Source of the DNA: Woeseiaceae bacterium
Lineage (GTDB): Bacteria > Pseudomonadota > Gammaproteobacteria > Steroidobacterales > Woeseiaceae
DNA: 11,933 nucleotides
NCBI GenBank assembly: GCA_022615525.1
Contig: JAKEGN010000021.1
Span: 1-11,933, forward strand
Reading direction: 5' to 3'
Made by a program: the position numbers and the translations under genes. Below, piece by piece: positions 1 through 7,852 of the stretch. The stretch's first letter is position 1. Each line of letters opens with the position of its first letter. Under the pieces are notes generated by a model, which saw nothing but the letters and a program-made list of their open reading frames with translations, did no database searches and was not told the DNA's origin.

Positions 1-1009
1 AGCGGCGGTCGCCCTCGGCATCGGCGCGCGGCGTCGTGTCGAATATTTCCTGGCCTTCCTGGAAGAAAAGGCGTTTCTCGGGAAAGAAAGTCTCATTGGC
101 GGTCAGGTTCACGACGACGTCGTCGGATTCGACGGAACCGAAATCGGGATTTGCCGTTGCCGTGAGCTGGAAGTTGGTCGACGGCCGCCAGAACAGGTCG
201 AGCCCGGCCTTGTATCGGGTCTCATCGGTGACCTGGTCGACCGTGGACGACACGTACGGAAACACGCTCCACTGCTGGCGCGGATCGATGCCCTGCAACT
301 CGAGTGGCTGAAATGCACTCATGAAGCGGGATTGCGAACTGGGCAGGGCGGGCCAGCCCCAGATTTCATTGCGGTGCGCCACCTGGCGCTGCATGTAAAA
401 GCCGATACGCCGCTGGTCCCGTTCCCGGGTCATCGCCATTTGCGACCAGGGCACGAACATTTCCGCAGACCAGCCGCGCGCGGTGACCTGGGTCGCGCCA
501 TACCACGCGCCGTCCCATTCGGCGCTGTACAGGCGTTCCGGCAAAATCGTTCCGTCGCGCTGGCTGTCTCCGAGTGAAACGTTCATCCAGTAGCCGTATC
601 GACCGCTGCCGGATGTGTCCAGCGTCACCGACACATAGTCGCGGTTTACGTCGAAATCGTCCCGCGGCGTAAAGCGCCGGACCAGGGTATCGGCCGGCTG
701 CTCCATGTCGACACCGATATAGAGTCCGAGCTCGGTGTACAGGATCCTGACCTCGGTCGCGTAGCGTGGCTCGGCGAGCGTGTCCGGCTCGAGGACCCGC
801 AACTCGCGTATCGCCGGCAGGTTCGACCAGGCCGGCTCGTCGAGATGGCCGTCGACGTCAATAGCCGCCTCATCGTGCACAAAACGAGTCAACCGGATCG
901 GGTTTCCGGAACCCGAATCCACAACGACTTCCGGTAACGATTCCTGCCTGGCATTCGCCGTCAACGCAAGTGCGAGCGCAAAGGCGCTCCCCAGCAATTT
1001 CTGTCGCAA
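1..1009 (-). CDS. CBM9-like / DUF5916 outer-membrane-type protein, C-terminus cut by window edge
   Basis: About 336 codons are visible, open to the left edge, so the C-terminal part is missing. My own reverse-strand translation gives an N-terminal signal peptide (RQKLLGSAFALALALTANA). Next comes a family 9 carbohydrate-binding-like beta-sandwich, roughly residues 38-215, opening with DVDGHLDEPAW. The first part of the DUF5916 domain follows. Its hallmark is clear near residues 290-315: NPDFGSVES, then NETFFPEKRLFFQEG. In this family DUF5916 is predicted to be an outer-membrane beta-barrel; no substrate is established. The start is uncertain. TTG at 1009 gives a well-formed signal peptide but sits only 2 nt after a GGAG; a second TTG at 997 lies 14 nt after it. 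No in-frame ATG is near. The AlaX stop lies 16 nt upstream, so the two are probably co-transcribed. Family assignment is firm; start and function are not. Confidence 0.88.
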   Translation of the reverse strand, partial: MRQKLLGSAFALALALTANARQESLPEVVVDSGSGNPIRLTRFVHDEAAIDVDGHLDEPAWSNLPAIRELRVLEPDTLAEPRYATEVRILYTELGLYIGVDMEQPADTLVRRFTPRDDFDVNRDYVSVTLDTSGSGRYGYWMNVSLGDSQRDGTILPERLYSAEWDGAWYGATQVTARGWSAEMFVPWSQMAMTRERDQRRIGFYMQRQVAHRNEIWGWPALPSSQSRFMSAFQPLELQGIDPRQQWSVFPYVSSTVDQVTDETRYKAGLDLFWRPSTNFQLTATANPDFGSVESDDVVVNLTANETFFPEKRLFFQEGQEIFDTTPRADAEGDRR

Positions 1010-1025
1010 TACTCCCCCCGGGGAA

Positions 1026-1724
1026 TCAGTCCAGCTCGATATACACGCGGCGATTGTGCTTGCCCTTCTTTTCGACCTTGCCGAGTCGAATCCCGCCGAC
1101 TTCCGCGGTCGAATTCAGGTGCGTACCACCGCAAGGCTGCAGATCGACGCCCTCGATTTCCAGCAACCGCACCTTCCCGGCCCCCTTCGGCGGTTGCACG
1201 GACATGGTGCGTACGAGTTCCGGCTGTGCAGCGAGTTCCGCATCGCTGATCCACCGGCAGGATACGCGGTGATTCTCCTCGACCAGGGCTTGCAGGCGCC
1301 GGTTCACATCGTCCTTGTCGAATGAGTCTTCCATATCGAAGTCGAGGCGGCTCCTGTCTGCGGATATATTCCCGCCGGTGACGCCGTAACGCAGTACCGA
1401 GCCGAGCAGGTGCAACCCGGTATGCATGCGCATGTGCCGATAGCGCCGGTCCCAGTCGATGCTTGCGGTAACCGTCGTGCCGGGTGCCGGCAGCACGCTC
1501 ATTTCGGCAACGAGGTGTTCGATCGAGCCATCCGCGCCATAGCGGGTATCGGTGACCGCCACGTTGCCGTCGTTCCAGCGAATGCTGCCGGTGTCGCCCG
1601 GCTGACCGCCACCCATCGGGTAGAACACCGTACGGTCGAGCACGATTGCGGTGTCGGTCGTGCGCAGCACTCTGGCCTGGCACTCCTTGAGATAGGAGTC
1701 CTCCCGGAACAGGGATTCTGTCAT
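1026..1724 (-). CDS. AlaX-type alanyl-tRNA editing protein (trans-editing hydrolase)
   Basis: A 232-residue free-standing homologue of the AlaRS editing domain. Such proteins hydrolyse mischarged Ser-tRNA(Ala) or Gly-tRNA(Ala) in the cytoplasm. The zinc-site motifs are intact: HTGLH at residues 101-105 (HxxxH) and CGGTH at 198-202 (CxxxH). The family signature FYPMGGGQPGDTG begins at residue 34. There is no catalytic synthetase part and no C-terminal C-Ala-like extension, so it fits the medium AlaX class. An in-frame GTG at 1742 would add six residues, but ATG at 1724 has GGAG 8 nt upstream and is preferred. It is divergent from dapF and lies 16 nt upstream of the DUF5916 gene. Function is inferred from motifs, and I am confident of the family. 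Confidence 0.93.
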   Translation of the reverse strand: MTESLFREDSYLKECQARVLRTTDTAIVLDRTVFYPMGGGQPGDTGSIRWNDGNVAVTDTRYGADGSIEHLVAEMSVLPAPGTTVTASIDWDRRYRHMRMHTGLHLLGSVLRYGVTGGNISADRSRLDFDMEDSFDKDDVNRRLQALVEENHRVSCRWISDAELAAQPELVRTMSVQPPKGAGKVRLLEIEGVDLQPCGGTHLNSTAEVGGIRLGKVEKKGKHNRRVYIELD

Positions 1725-1757
1725 TATCTTCACTCCGGCCACGGGCCTTTGTTTTTT

Positions 1758-1810
1758 TGCCGTTGCCCGCAGGCGACGATATTCTTATATACCACGCCCC
1801 TGGCGACCAA
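1758..1810. promoter_or_regulatory. Divergent promoter region between AlaX and dapF
   Basis: In the 135-bp gap between the two divergent starts, the plus strand has TTGCCC at 1763-1768, a 17-bp spacer and TATATA at 1786-1791, a plausible sigma-70 promoter for dapF. On the minus strand, TTGGTC (complement of 1805-1810) is followed after 17 bp by TAAGAA (complement of 1782-1787), or after 15 bp by TATAAG (complement of 1784-1789), a weaker candidate for AlaX. The -10 elements overlap, so the two promoters could compete. This is motif reading only. Confidence 0.45.
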
Positions 1811-1859
1811 GTCCTGCCGCATGCATCCATCATCAGAATCACACGGCCACTGGCCCGGC

Positions 1860-2732
1860 ATGAGCGGCGGGGGCCGTGCATTCCTGAAAATGCACGGCCT
1901 TCGGAATCACTTCGTAATCGTGGATGGCCGTGCGGAACCGTACCGGCCGGGCAAGCGGGAAATCGTTGCCATTTGCGATCCGCAAGCCGGCGTCGGCGCC
2001 GATCAGCTGGTGGTCATCGAAAATCCGCCGCCGCGATCGCAGCCTTCCGGGCCGGTGGCACACCTCCGCTTTTACAACATCGACGGAAGCGAAGCCGAAG
2101 CCTGTGGAAATGCCACGCGCTGCGTCGCGTGGTTGCTGCTGGAAGAGCGCGGCGCGGATACCGTTACACTCGAAACAAGAAACGGAATTCTCGAATGCCG
2201 GCGCGTTGGCTACAAACGCGTCAGCTGTGGCATGGGGAAGATCAGCATGGACTGGCAACGGATTCCCCTCAGCGAGGAACGCGATACCTGCCATCTGCGT
2301 ATCGGTGACGGCCGGCTTCCGGATGCGGTCGCCCTGAATATCGGCAATCCGCACGTCGTGTTCTTCGTCAACGACATCGATGCAATAGACTTGCGCGCAC
2401 TGGCGCCACCGATACAGGCGAACCCGCTGTTTCCGCAACAGGTGAACGTGGGCATTGCGCAGATGCTCGGGCCTGCCCGCATGCGGCTTGCTGTGTACGA
2501 ACGAGCTGCGGGACTGACGGAGGCTTGCGGCAGCGGCGCCTGTGTCGCTGCCTATGCGGCGTTGGCGCGCGGATTGACGGATGCAAGACAGTTCACGGTC
2601 GAATTGCCGGCGGGGGAGGTCGAGATAGGCATTGACGATGACGGCACGGCGACTATGACGGGCCCGGTCGAATATTGCTTCAGCGGCCAACTGCCGGCGG
2701 CTTTCAACGGAGAAGGACGGAATGGAGAATAG
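1860..2732 (+). CDS. dapF: Diaminopimelate epimerase DapF
   Basis: Interconverts LL- and meso-diaminopimelate in the cytoplasm, supplying meso-DAP for peptidoglycan and lysine synthesis. The product is 290 residues (E. coli enzyme 274). Both catalytic cysteines of this PLP-independent epimerase are present in their signatures: C82 in NIDGSEAEACGN and C223 in GLTEACGSGAC. The substrate-loop Asn (N16) is kept, but the usual MHGLGNDF reads MHGLRNHF here, with Arg and His at the Gly and Asp positions. Phrases such as AVALNIGNPHVVFFV and NPLFPQQVNV resemble alphaproteobacterial DapF. ATG 1860 is chosen because it places MHGL ten residues in, near the family norm; ATG 1821 is in frame and possible. 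No start has a clear Shine-Dalgarno. The next gene begins inside its last codons. Confidence 0.96.
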   Translation: MSGGGRAFLKMHGLRNHFVIVDGRAEPYRPGKREIVAICDPQAGVGADQLVVIENPPPRSQPSGPVAHLRFYNIDGSEAEACGNATRCVAWLLLEERGADTVTLETRNGILECRRVGYKRVSCGMGKISMDWQRIPLSEERDTCHLRIGDGRLPDAVALNIGNPHVVFFVNDIDAIDLRALAPPIQANPLFPQQVNVGIAQMLGPARMRLAVYERAAGLTEACGSGACVAAYAALARGLTDARQFTVELPAGEVEIGIDDDGTATMTGPVEYCFSGQLPAAFNGEGRNGE

Positions 2733-3780
2733 GACGATTGCCGCGTTGCTGGTTTCAACAATGCTGTTCGGCGGCTGCGCCGTGGAAAACGAGGACAAGG
2801 TGGACAAGCTGTTTTCAGATTACTCCGGTATCGGCATGCCCGGCGCGGCAGTACTCGTGGTGCGTGACGGCCAGCCGGTATTGACGCGGGTCTACGGGCT
2901 GGCGGATGTCGCCAGCAATGTCGCGATTACCGCCGACACCAATTTCCGCCTCGCTTCGCTCACCAAGCAGTTCACCGCAATGTGCGTACTCATGCTGGTC
3001 GATCGCGGCAAGCTTACGCTCGAGCACAGGATTACCGACGTCTTTGCGGATTTTCCGGAGTACGGACGCAACGTCAGCATTCGCAACCTGCTGCAGCACA
3101 CCTCGGGGCTGATCGATTACGAGGACTTCGTGCCCGAGGACTCCCCGGTCCAGGTAACGGACAGTGGCGTGCTCGACATCATGCGGCAGCAGGATACGCT
3201 CTACTTCGAGCCGGGCACGCAATACCGCTACAGCAATTCCGGTTACGCGGTGCTGGCGATGATGGTCGAAAAAGTGTCCGGCCAGCCATTCGCGGGGTTT
3301 TTGCACGCCAATATTTTCCAACCGCTGGGCATGAACACGACGGTTGCTTACCAGGACGGCATATCCGTCGTGTCGAATCGTGCCTACGGGTATACCGTCG
3401 ATGAATCCGGGGTCAGTGGTTCGGACCAGAGTCCCTGGAGCGCGGTGCTCGGTGATGGCGGTATCTATTCGTCATTGAACGACCTGTTCAAGTGGGACCA
3501 GGCGTTGTATACCGAGCGCCTGATCCCGGCCGGGTTGTTCGAACAGGCGCTTACGCCCAACCTCGAGGACTATGGGTTCGGCTGGCGTATCGACGACTTT
3601 CACGGATACCGGCGCATGCACCACAGCGGCAGTACCAGCGGTTTTCGCAACTTCATCCAGCGGTTTCCCGAGCAACGGCTTACCGTGATCGCCCTGACCA
3701 ATCGCCGTGATCCGGAGGTGGATCCGCTTGCCGAGTCGGTTGCCAGGCTGTACCTCGGCTCCGGAGAGATCAGAAACTAG
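2722..3780 (+). CDS. Class C beta-lactamase-family serine hydrolase, putative lipoprotein
   Basis: A 352-residue beta-lactamase/penicillin-binding-protein fold enzyme (PF00144 type). The acyl-serine machinery is complete: S79-L-T-K82 (SxxK), Y170-S-N172 (YxN) and H300-H-S-G303 in place of the KTG triad. HTSGL, typical of this group, lies between the first two motifs. The N-terminus is hydrophobic and ends in LFGGC with Cys19, a slightly irregular lipobox (Phe at -3). I infer a lipoprotein or at least an exported protein. Substrates in the family vary (esters, D-amino-acid peptides, beta-lactams) and cannot be told here. ATG 2722 has AAGGA 4 nt and GGAG 9 nt upstream, both inside dapF, and overlaps the dapF end by 11 bp, so translation is probably coupled. 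Its last 11 bases overlap the converging Omp85 gene. Confidence 0.93.
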   Translation: MENRTIAALLVSTMLFGGCAVENEDKVDKLFSDYSGIGMPGAAVLVVRDGQPVLTRVYGLADVASNVAITADTNFRLASLTKQFTAMCVLMLVDRGKLTLEHRITDVFADFPEYGRNVSIRNLLQHTSGLIDYEDFVPEDSPVQVTDSGVLDIMRQQDTLYFEPGTQYRYSNSGYAVLAMMVEKVSGQPFAGFLHANIFQPLGMNTTVAYQDGISVVSNRAYGYTVDESGVSGSDQSPWSAVLGDGGIYSSLNDLFKWDQALYTERLIPAGLFEQALTPNLEDYGFGWRIDDFHGYRRMHHSGSTSGFRNFIQRFPEQRLTVIALTNRRDPEVDPLAESVARLYLGSGEIRN

Positions 3781-5419
3781 ACCTAGCGTCGATCAGGATC
3801 TGAAAATTGTCGATCGTCTCCTCGCCATCCAGCGGAAACGCGAAGTCGATGTGCAGCACGCCTCCTTCGCCAATCCGGTTGCTGCCAAGGCGAAGTCCGA
3901 TGCCGACATCACGAAGCAGCCCGAGACTGGGTCCACCGACCGGGTTTTGGCCCCAGGTCCTGCCGGCATCGAAGAATATCGCGCCACCGACATTGAAAAA
4001 ACGCCACGGATACCAGTCGGTGAAAACACGGTGCTCGAGCGTCAGCAGCGCCTTGGCTTCGCCACCCTGGTAACGCAGCGGATATCCCCGCAGGCCGCTA
4101 TCCCCGCCAATCAGCAACTGGTTGTCGAGGTCGAGATTTTCGCTGCCTGACGCGGTCACGCTGGCGTAAAAAAGTTGACTTTTGGTAAGGCGTCTGTGGA
4201 ATCGCGTCTCCAAAGACAACAGGAAATTCCTGGTCTCTCCATCCTCGAAGCGGCCGCTCAGGCCGCTCGCAACGGTGAACGAACTCTTCTTGCTGGCGAC
4301 GATCGCATTGGTGAAGCTCGCGTTGTAGTGCCATGCGTTGTTGCTCGAGCCGAATGCTTCCGGCGAATAACCCAGGCGGAACGCAAAGCGGGTACCGAGG
4401 AAACGATCCTCGACGCGTCCGATCTTGTCGAAATTCTCGACCTCGTCGAAATGATCCTCAATGGTTTCGAAGCCGAAGTAGGGATAGATGTACCGGCGAT
4501 CGTCCGGCACGAGAGTAACCGGATCCAGTGTTAGCGGCGTCGATGCGAACTCGTGATCGTCATAAACGACGCCGGCGAAGAATCGCCGGACCCAGCCGTT
4601 CCTGAGGCCCGCCGAACGTCCGGCAAACAGCTCGTGGTGCTGCAGCGTGTGCAGGAAATCCGAAATGACGTCCCCGCGATCATATAGCGGCTCGACGAGT
4701 TCCGCGGTTGCCAGCGCGATGCCACTCGAGCGGCGGCTGTCGAGGGCAAAAAACGGCCGGGCGTAGTAGAACCGGTGATCGTAGCCATCGCTGTTTTTGC
4801 CGGCACGAAATGCCAGGTGATCGCGCGAGCCACGAAAGTGCCGATTGGCGTAATCCAGGGTCATCGTATCCCGGTCAACGTCCGATTTGTACTTGAGGTG
4901 AAGCAAAGCCCCGCTGCCGAACAGGTTTTGTTCCTTTAGCCCGATGCCGAAGCTGTTTTCGCCGCCCTGGCGCCCGGCGCTTATGCTGGGTGTCAATGTC
5001 CAGACGTCAGCGGTGACAACCTTCAGATCCACGATACCGTCTTCGAACCGGACCGGCTCGACCTGAACGTCGCGCAGGTAGTCGTTCTGCCGCAACAACC
5101 GCTCCGTTTCCTCTATCTCCTGTATCGAGTACGGATCGCCCTCGTCAAAGAGCAACTGTGCCTTGATGACGCCCGGTTTCGTCACGACGTGCAGGGCATT
5201 GGCCCAGCGATAGAGCGTCTTGTTCTCCCCCGGTTTGCTGAGGTCGAAAATGTTACTCGTTTCAATCGTGATCGTGCCGATGCGGGCGTTCTTCTCTTCC
5301 AGCAACTCGGGCGAAGGAAGCTCAGTGGGGCCGGCGGCGGGCTCCTCGGCAAGAGCGCCGATGGCGAACAATACAGTGCCTGGAATAGCGAGAAGGATGC
5401 GACGTATCGGCCAGGTCAA
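3770..5419 (-). CDS. Omp85 (BamA/TamA-like) outer-membrane protein with one POTRA domain
   Basis: A 549-residue predicted outer-membrane barrel. A signal peptide (residues 1-24, ending GALA) leads into a short linker. One recognisable POTRA-like repeat follows at about residues 83-140 (GVIKAQLLFDEGDPYS, then LRQNDYLRDV). The rest is beta-strand-rich barrel with the Omp85 signature GLRGY at 442-446 and a terminal Phe, as expected of a BAM substrate. One POTRA makes it far shorter than BamA (five) or TamA (three), so it is unlikely to be the essential assembly factor. Family members insert or translocate proteins or lipids; the cargo is unknown. TTG at 5419 is the start because it overlaps the upstream TGA by 4 bp and gives an intact signal peptide. 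It is last in a coupled four-gene run. Confidence 0.9.
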   Translation of the reverse strand: MTWPIRRILLAIPGTVLFAIGALAEEPAAGPTELPSPELLEEKNARIGTITIETSNIFDLSKPGENKTLYRWANALHVVTKPGVIKAQLLFDEGDPYSIQEIEETERLLRQNDYLRDVQVEPVRFEDGIVDLKVVTADVWTLTPSISAGRQGGENSFGIGLKEQNLFGSGALLHLKYKSDVDRDTMTLDYANRHFRGSRDHLAFRAGKNSDGYDHRFYYARPFFALDSRRSSGIALATAELVEPLYDRGDVISDFLHTLQHHELFAGRSAGLRNGWVRRFFAGVVYDDHEFASTPLTLDPVTLVPDDRRYIYPYFGFETIEDHFDEVENFDKIGRVEDRFLGTRFAFRLGYSPEAFGSSNNAWHYNASFTNAIVASKKSSFTVASGLSGRFEDGETRNFLLSLETRFHRRLTKSQLFYASVTASGSENLDLDNQLLIGGDSGLRGYPLRYQGGEAKALLTLEHRVFTDWYPWRFFNVGGAIFFDAGRTWGQNPVGGPSLGLLRDVGIGLRLGSNRIGEGGVLHIDFAFPLDGEETIDNFQILIDARSSF

Positions 5420-6834
5420 CTGGTGAATCCGAGCAGGAAGAACCCCGCGGTTGCGAACGCCGCCGCCAGCAATGCGTAAGGAAGTTGCGTGCGAACATGG
5501 TCGATGTGATCGGTTGCCGATGCCATCGAAGCAACCACGGTCGTGTCGCTGATCGGTGATGCGTGGTCACCGAAAATCGCTCCCGACATTGCGGCGGCGA
5601 GAAACAGCGGTATCGAAAGCCCGAGAGTCGCCGCGATCGGTATGGCAATCGGAATCATGATGGCGAAAGTTCCCCAGCTCGATCCAACGGAAAAAGCTAT
5701 GAATGCCGAAGTCAGGAAAATCAGTGGCGCCAGCCAGACGGCGGGTATGTTGTCGCCGACGACGTTCGCAACGTAGTTGCCTGTACCGAGGAGGTTCGCA
5801 ACGTCGCCCAGTGCCAGCGCGAGCAGCAGGATTGCCGAAATCGGCAGCAGCGCGCCGGCGCCTTTCATGAATACGACCATCAGATCGCTGACTGTGCTCT
5901 TGCGTCCCGCGAGGATCATGACCCACGACGCAAACAGCGCGAAACAGACAGCCCACAGTATAGACACGGAGCCCGAGCCTTGCGTGATGCTGCCGTCCCC
6001 GGTCAGGTACATGCCAATCGGCATCATCAGGATCATGGCAAGTATCGGAACTGCCATCAGCGCGGCCGATGGAACAGCCGCACTGGCTTCCTCGGGTGCC
6101 GGTGTTTCGGCGGACACATCGACCAGCGGCAACGCGCCTGGCCACAGCAGCTGTCCCTGCCGGGTCCGTTGTTCCGCCGCCTTCATCGGGCCGAAATCGA
6201 AATTCAGCAAGATCATTCCGCCCGAAAGCAGGATCGCGAAGATGGCATACAGGTTGTAGGGAATTGCCGCAATGAATGTGCCCAGCGGATCCGCGACGCC
6301 GGTCGAAGCAACGAGTCCGACGACAACTGCGCCCCACGCATTGATTGGGATCATTATGCAGACAGGCGCCGACGTCGAATCGATGATATAGGCAAGTTTC
6401 TCGCGCGATACGCGGTAACGATCGAACAGGGGCCTGCTGATAGCGCCTGCTACCAGCAGGGTGATGTTCGACTCGATGAATATGACCAGGCCGGTGACCC
6501 ACGCGAGCAACTGGGCTCGCCGCCCGTTGTGCACCCAACGCCTGGTTTCGAGGAAGTACACAAATCCTCGCACGCCGCCGGAATGCTCGATAGTCGCGAT
6601 CAGCGCGCCGATGATGAGGGTGAAAATCAATACGCGCGTGTCGGCGGGATCGCTGAAGACGTTCACCACGCCATCGAGCCCGGCGGTGAGCCCGGTCAGC
6701 GGGTTGAAACCGCTCAGCACCGTGAATCCGATCCAGATGCCTGCGAACAGGGACAGGATGACCTGCTTGCTCCAGATGGCGAGCACGATGGCGAGAACTG
6801 GTGGAAGTACGGAGACCCAGCCGGCGTTATCCAT
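5416..6834 (-). CDS. NhaC-family (Na+/H+ antiporter superfamily) transporter
   Basis: A 472-residue, very hydrophobic inner-membrane protein with a dozen or so predicted membrane segments. The family signature near the C-terminus is unmistakable: FGDHASPISDTTVVAS followed by DHIDHVRTQLPYA. Another conserved stretch is FIESNITLLVAGAISRP. NhaC relatives include Na+/H+ antiporters, malate/lactate antiporters and amino-acid carriers, so the label does not fix the substrate. With a polyamine-type acetyltransferase and deacetylase just upstream, an amine or organic-ion substrate is a reasonable inference. ATG 6834 has AAGGA 10 nt upstream and lies 8 bp inside the end of the amidohydrolase gene; its stop overlaps the Omp85 TTG start. 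Confidence 0.93.
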   Translation of the reverse strand: MDNAGWVSVLPPVLAIVLAIWSKQVILSLFAGIWIGFTVLSGFNPLTGLTAGLDGVVNVFSDPADTRVLIFTLIIGALIATIEHSGGVRGFVYFLETRRWVHNGRRAQLLAWVTGLVIFIESNITLLVAGAISRPLFDRYRVSREKLAYIIDSTSAPVCIMIPINAWGAVVVGLVASTGVADPLGTFIAAIPYNLYAIFAILLSGGMILLNFDFGPMKAAEQRTRQGQLLWPGALPLVDVSAETPAPEEASAAVPSAALMAVPILAMILMMPIGMYLTGDGSITQGSGSVSILWAVCFALFASWVMILAGRKSTVSDLMVVFMKGAGALLPISAILLLALALGDVANLLGTGNYVANVVGDNIPAVWLAPLIFLTSAFIAFSVGSSWGTFAIMIPIAIPIAATLGLSIPLFLAAAMSGAIFGDHASPISDTTVVASMASATDHIDHVRTQLPYALLAAAFATAGFFLLGFTS

Positions 6835-7852
6835 GGTTCAGGAATCCTTGCAAGAAGGACGACAGGTTGTCACCCAATGCGTCACAAATATACCCGCCTT
6901 CCTGGACCAGTACGGTCGGCAGCCCCATCTCGGCAATACGCCGGCCAATCCGATCGAAGCCTGCGGTGCTGACAGCGAGACCACGCAACGGATCTCCTTC
7001 GTAAGCGTCGAGTCCCAGGGCAATCACGATGGCCCCGGGCGAAAATTTCCGGATGGCGGTGATGGCAGCATCGAGCGTCTGCAGGTAGCGGTCATCGGCA
7101 GTGCCACGGGCCAACGGCAAGTTCAGGTTGAATCCCTTGCCTGGACCGCTGCCACGTTCTTCCGCGTAGCCCCAGAAGAAGGGGTAGAAACGCACCGGGT
7201 CGGCATGGATCGAAACGGTGAAGACATCCGGTCTTTCATAGAATATTTCCTGCGTGCCGTTGCCATGGTGCAGGTCGACATCAAGAATCGCCACGCGATC
7301 ATGGCGAGTACGCAATACGGCGGCAGCAACCGCTACATTGTTCAGATAGCAGAATCCCGATGCGACCTCGCGGGTCGCGTGGTGACCGGGTGGCCGCGAA
7401 AGCGCGTAGCAGGCGCGATCTCCGCCGAGCACTTTCTTCGCCGCCTCCGCCGCAGTGTGCGCGCTCCACAAGGCGCTGCCCCAGGTATCGGCCGAAACAG
7501 GGCTGGCGGTGTCACAGTGGTGCCAGCCGGCCTGACCTGCTGCCGAAGCCGGGTAGCCGCCGTCGCGCCGATCCGGATGAATGCCGGGCACGACTTCGCT
7601 GGAGCCGCCCTCGATGCGCATCCAGCGCGCGTGAATGTTTTGCAGGTAGGTGAGGTACCGCTGCGTGTGAACAGCGGCGATGAATTCGAGACCGTGATCC
7701 GCCGGTTCTTCCGCGACCAGGCCGCAGGAGGTCGCTGCGGCAAGGAGCCGGTCGGCTCTTTCCGGTACCTCGGGATTGGGTTGTGCTGCGCCGGAGGAAA
7801 AAAAGGTATGCGGGTAGTGCTTCTTCTGCTTCTCCGTGAAGATGACCTTCAT
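6827..7852 (-). CDS. Acetylpolyamine amidohydrolase / histone deacetylase-family zinc enzyme
   Basis: A 341-residue arginase/deacetylase-fold enzyme expected to remove acetyl groups from amines, most simply acetylated polyamines. The catalytic set is complete: tandem His H157-H158 in RPPGHHA, zinc ligands D193 and H195 in DVDLHHGNG, D282 in LGLDAYEGDP, and catalytic-type Y321 in EGGY. Length and residue spacing closely match characterised bacterial acetylpolyamine amidohydrolases. The stretch FYPFFWGYAEERGSG and the region before residue 126 (PVSADTW) also favour that branch over class I HDACs. A protein-lysine or other acetylamide substrate is not excluded. ATG 7852 shares ATGA with the acetyltransferase stop; AGGAG lies 10 nt upstream and GGAAGG 3 nt upstream. 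Its end overlaps the NhaC gene by 8 bp. Confidence 0.93.
   Translation of the reverse strand: MKVIFTEKQKKHYPHTFFSSGAAQPNPEVPERADRLLAAATSCGLVAEEPADHGLEFIAAVHTQRYLTYLQNIHARWMRIEGGSSEVVPGIHPDRRDGGYPASAAGQAGWHHCDTASPVSADTWGSALWSAHTAAEAAKKVLGGDRACYALSRPPGHHATREVASGFCYLNNVAVAAAVLRTRHDRVAILDVDLHHGNGTQEIFYERPDVFTVSIHADPVRFYPFFWGYAEERGSGPGKGFNLNLPLARGTADDRYLQTLDAAITAIRKFSPGAIVIALGLDAYEGDPLRGLAVSTAGFDRIGRRIAEMGLPTVLVQEGGYICDALGDNLSSFLQGFLNHG

Noticed and set aside
1737..1758. GGCC-ACG-GGCC hairpin followed by a T-rich run, terminator-like on the plus strand
   Set aside because: The stem is only 4 bp with a 3-nt loop, and no plus-strand gene ends upstream of it.
1410..1859. 150-codon N-terminal extension of the dapF reading frame
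   Set aside because: It runs antisense through AlaX and its promoter; DapF homology begins about ten residues before MHGL, so the extension is just an open frame.
961..1881. 306-codon minus-strand frame overlapping AlaX
   Set aside because: Out of frame with AlaX, whose zinc motifs are intact; the translation is Arg/Gly-rich with no domain.
1839..2807. 322-codon minus-strand open frame opposite dapF
   Set aside because: Shadow of dapF; no motif, low-complexity Arg/Ala-rich translation.
3770..3780. Possible sequencing error at the overlapping convergent ends
   Set aside because: Both proteins end at natural family positions (the barrel in a C-terminal Phe), so the 11-bp tail overlap is real compaction.
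5563..6972. 469-codon plus-strand open frame opposite the NhaC gene
   Set aside because: Composition is very polar (the complement of a membrane protein), no family motif, entirely antisense to a clear transporter gene.
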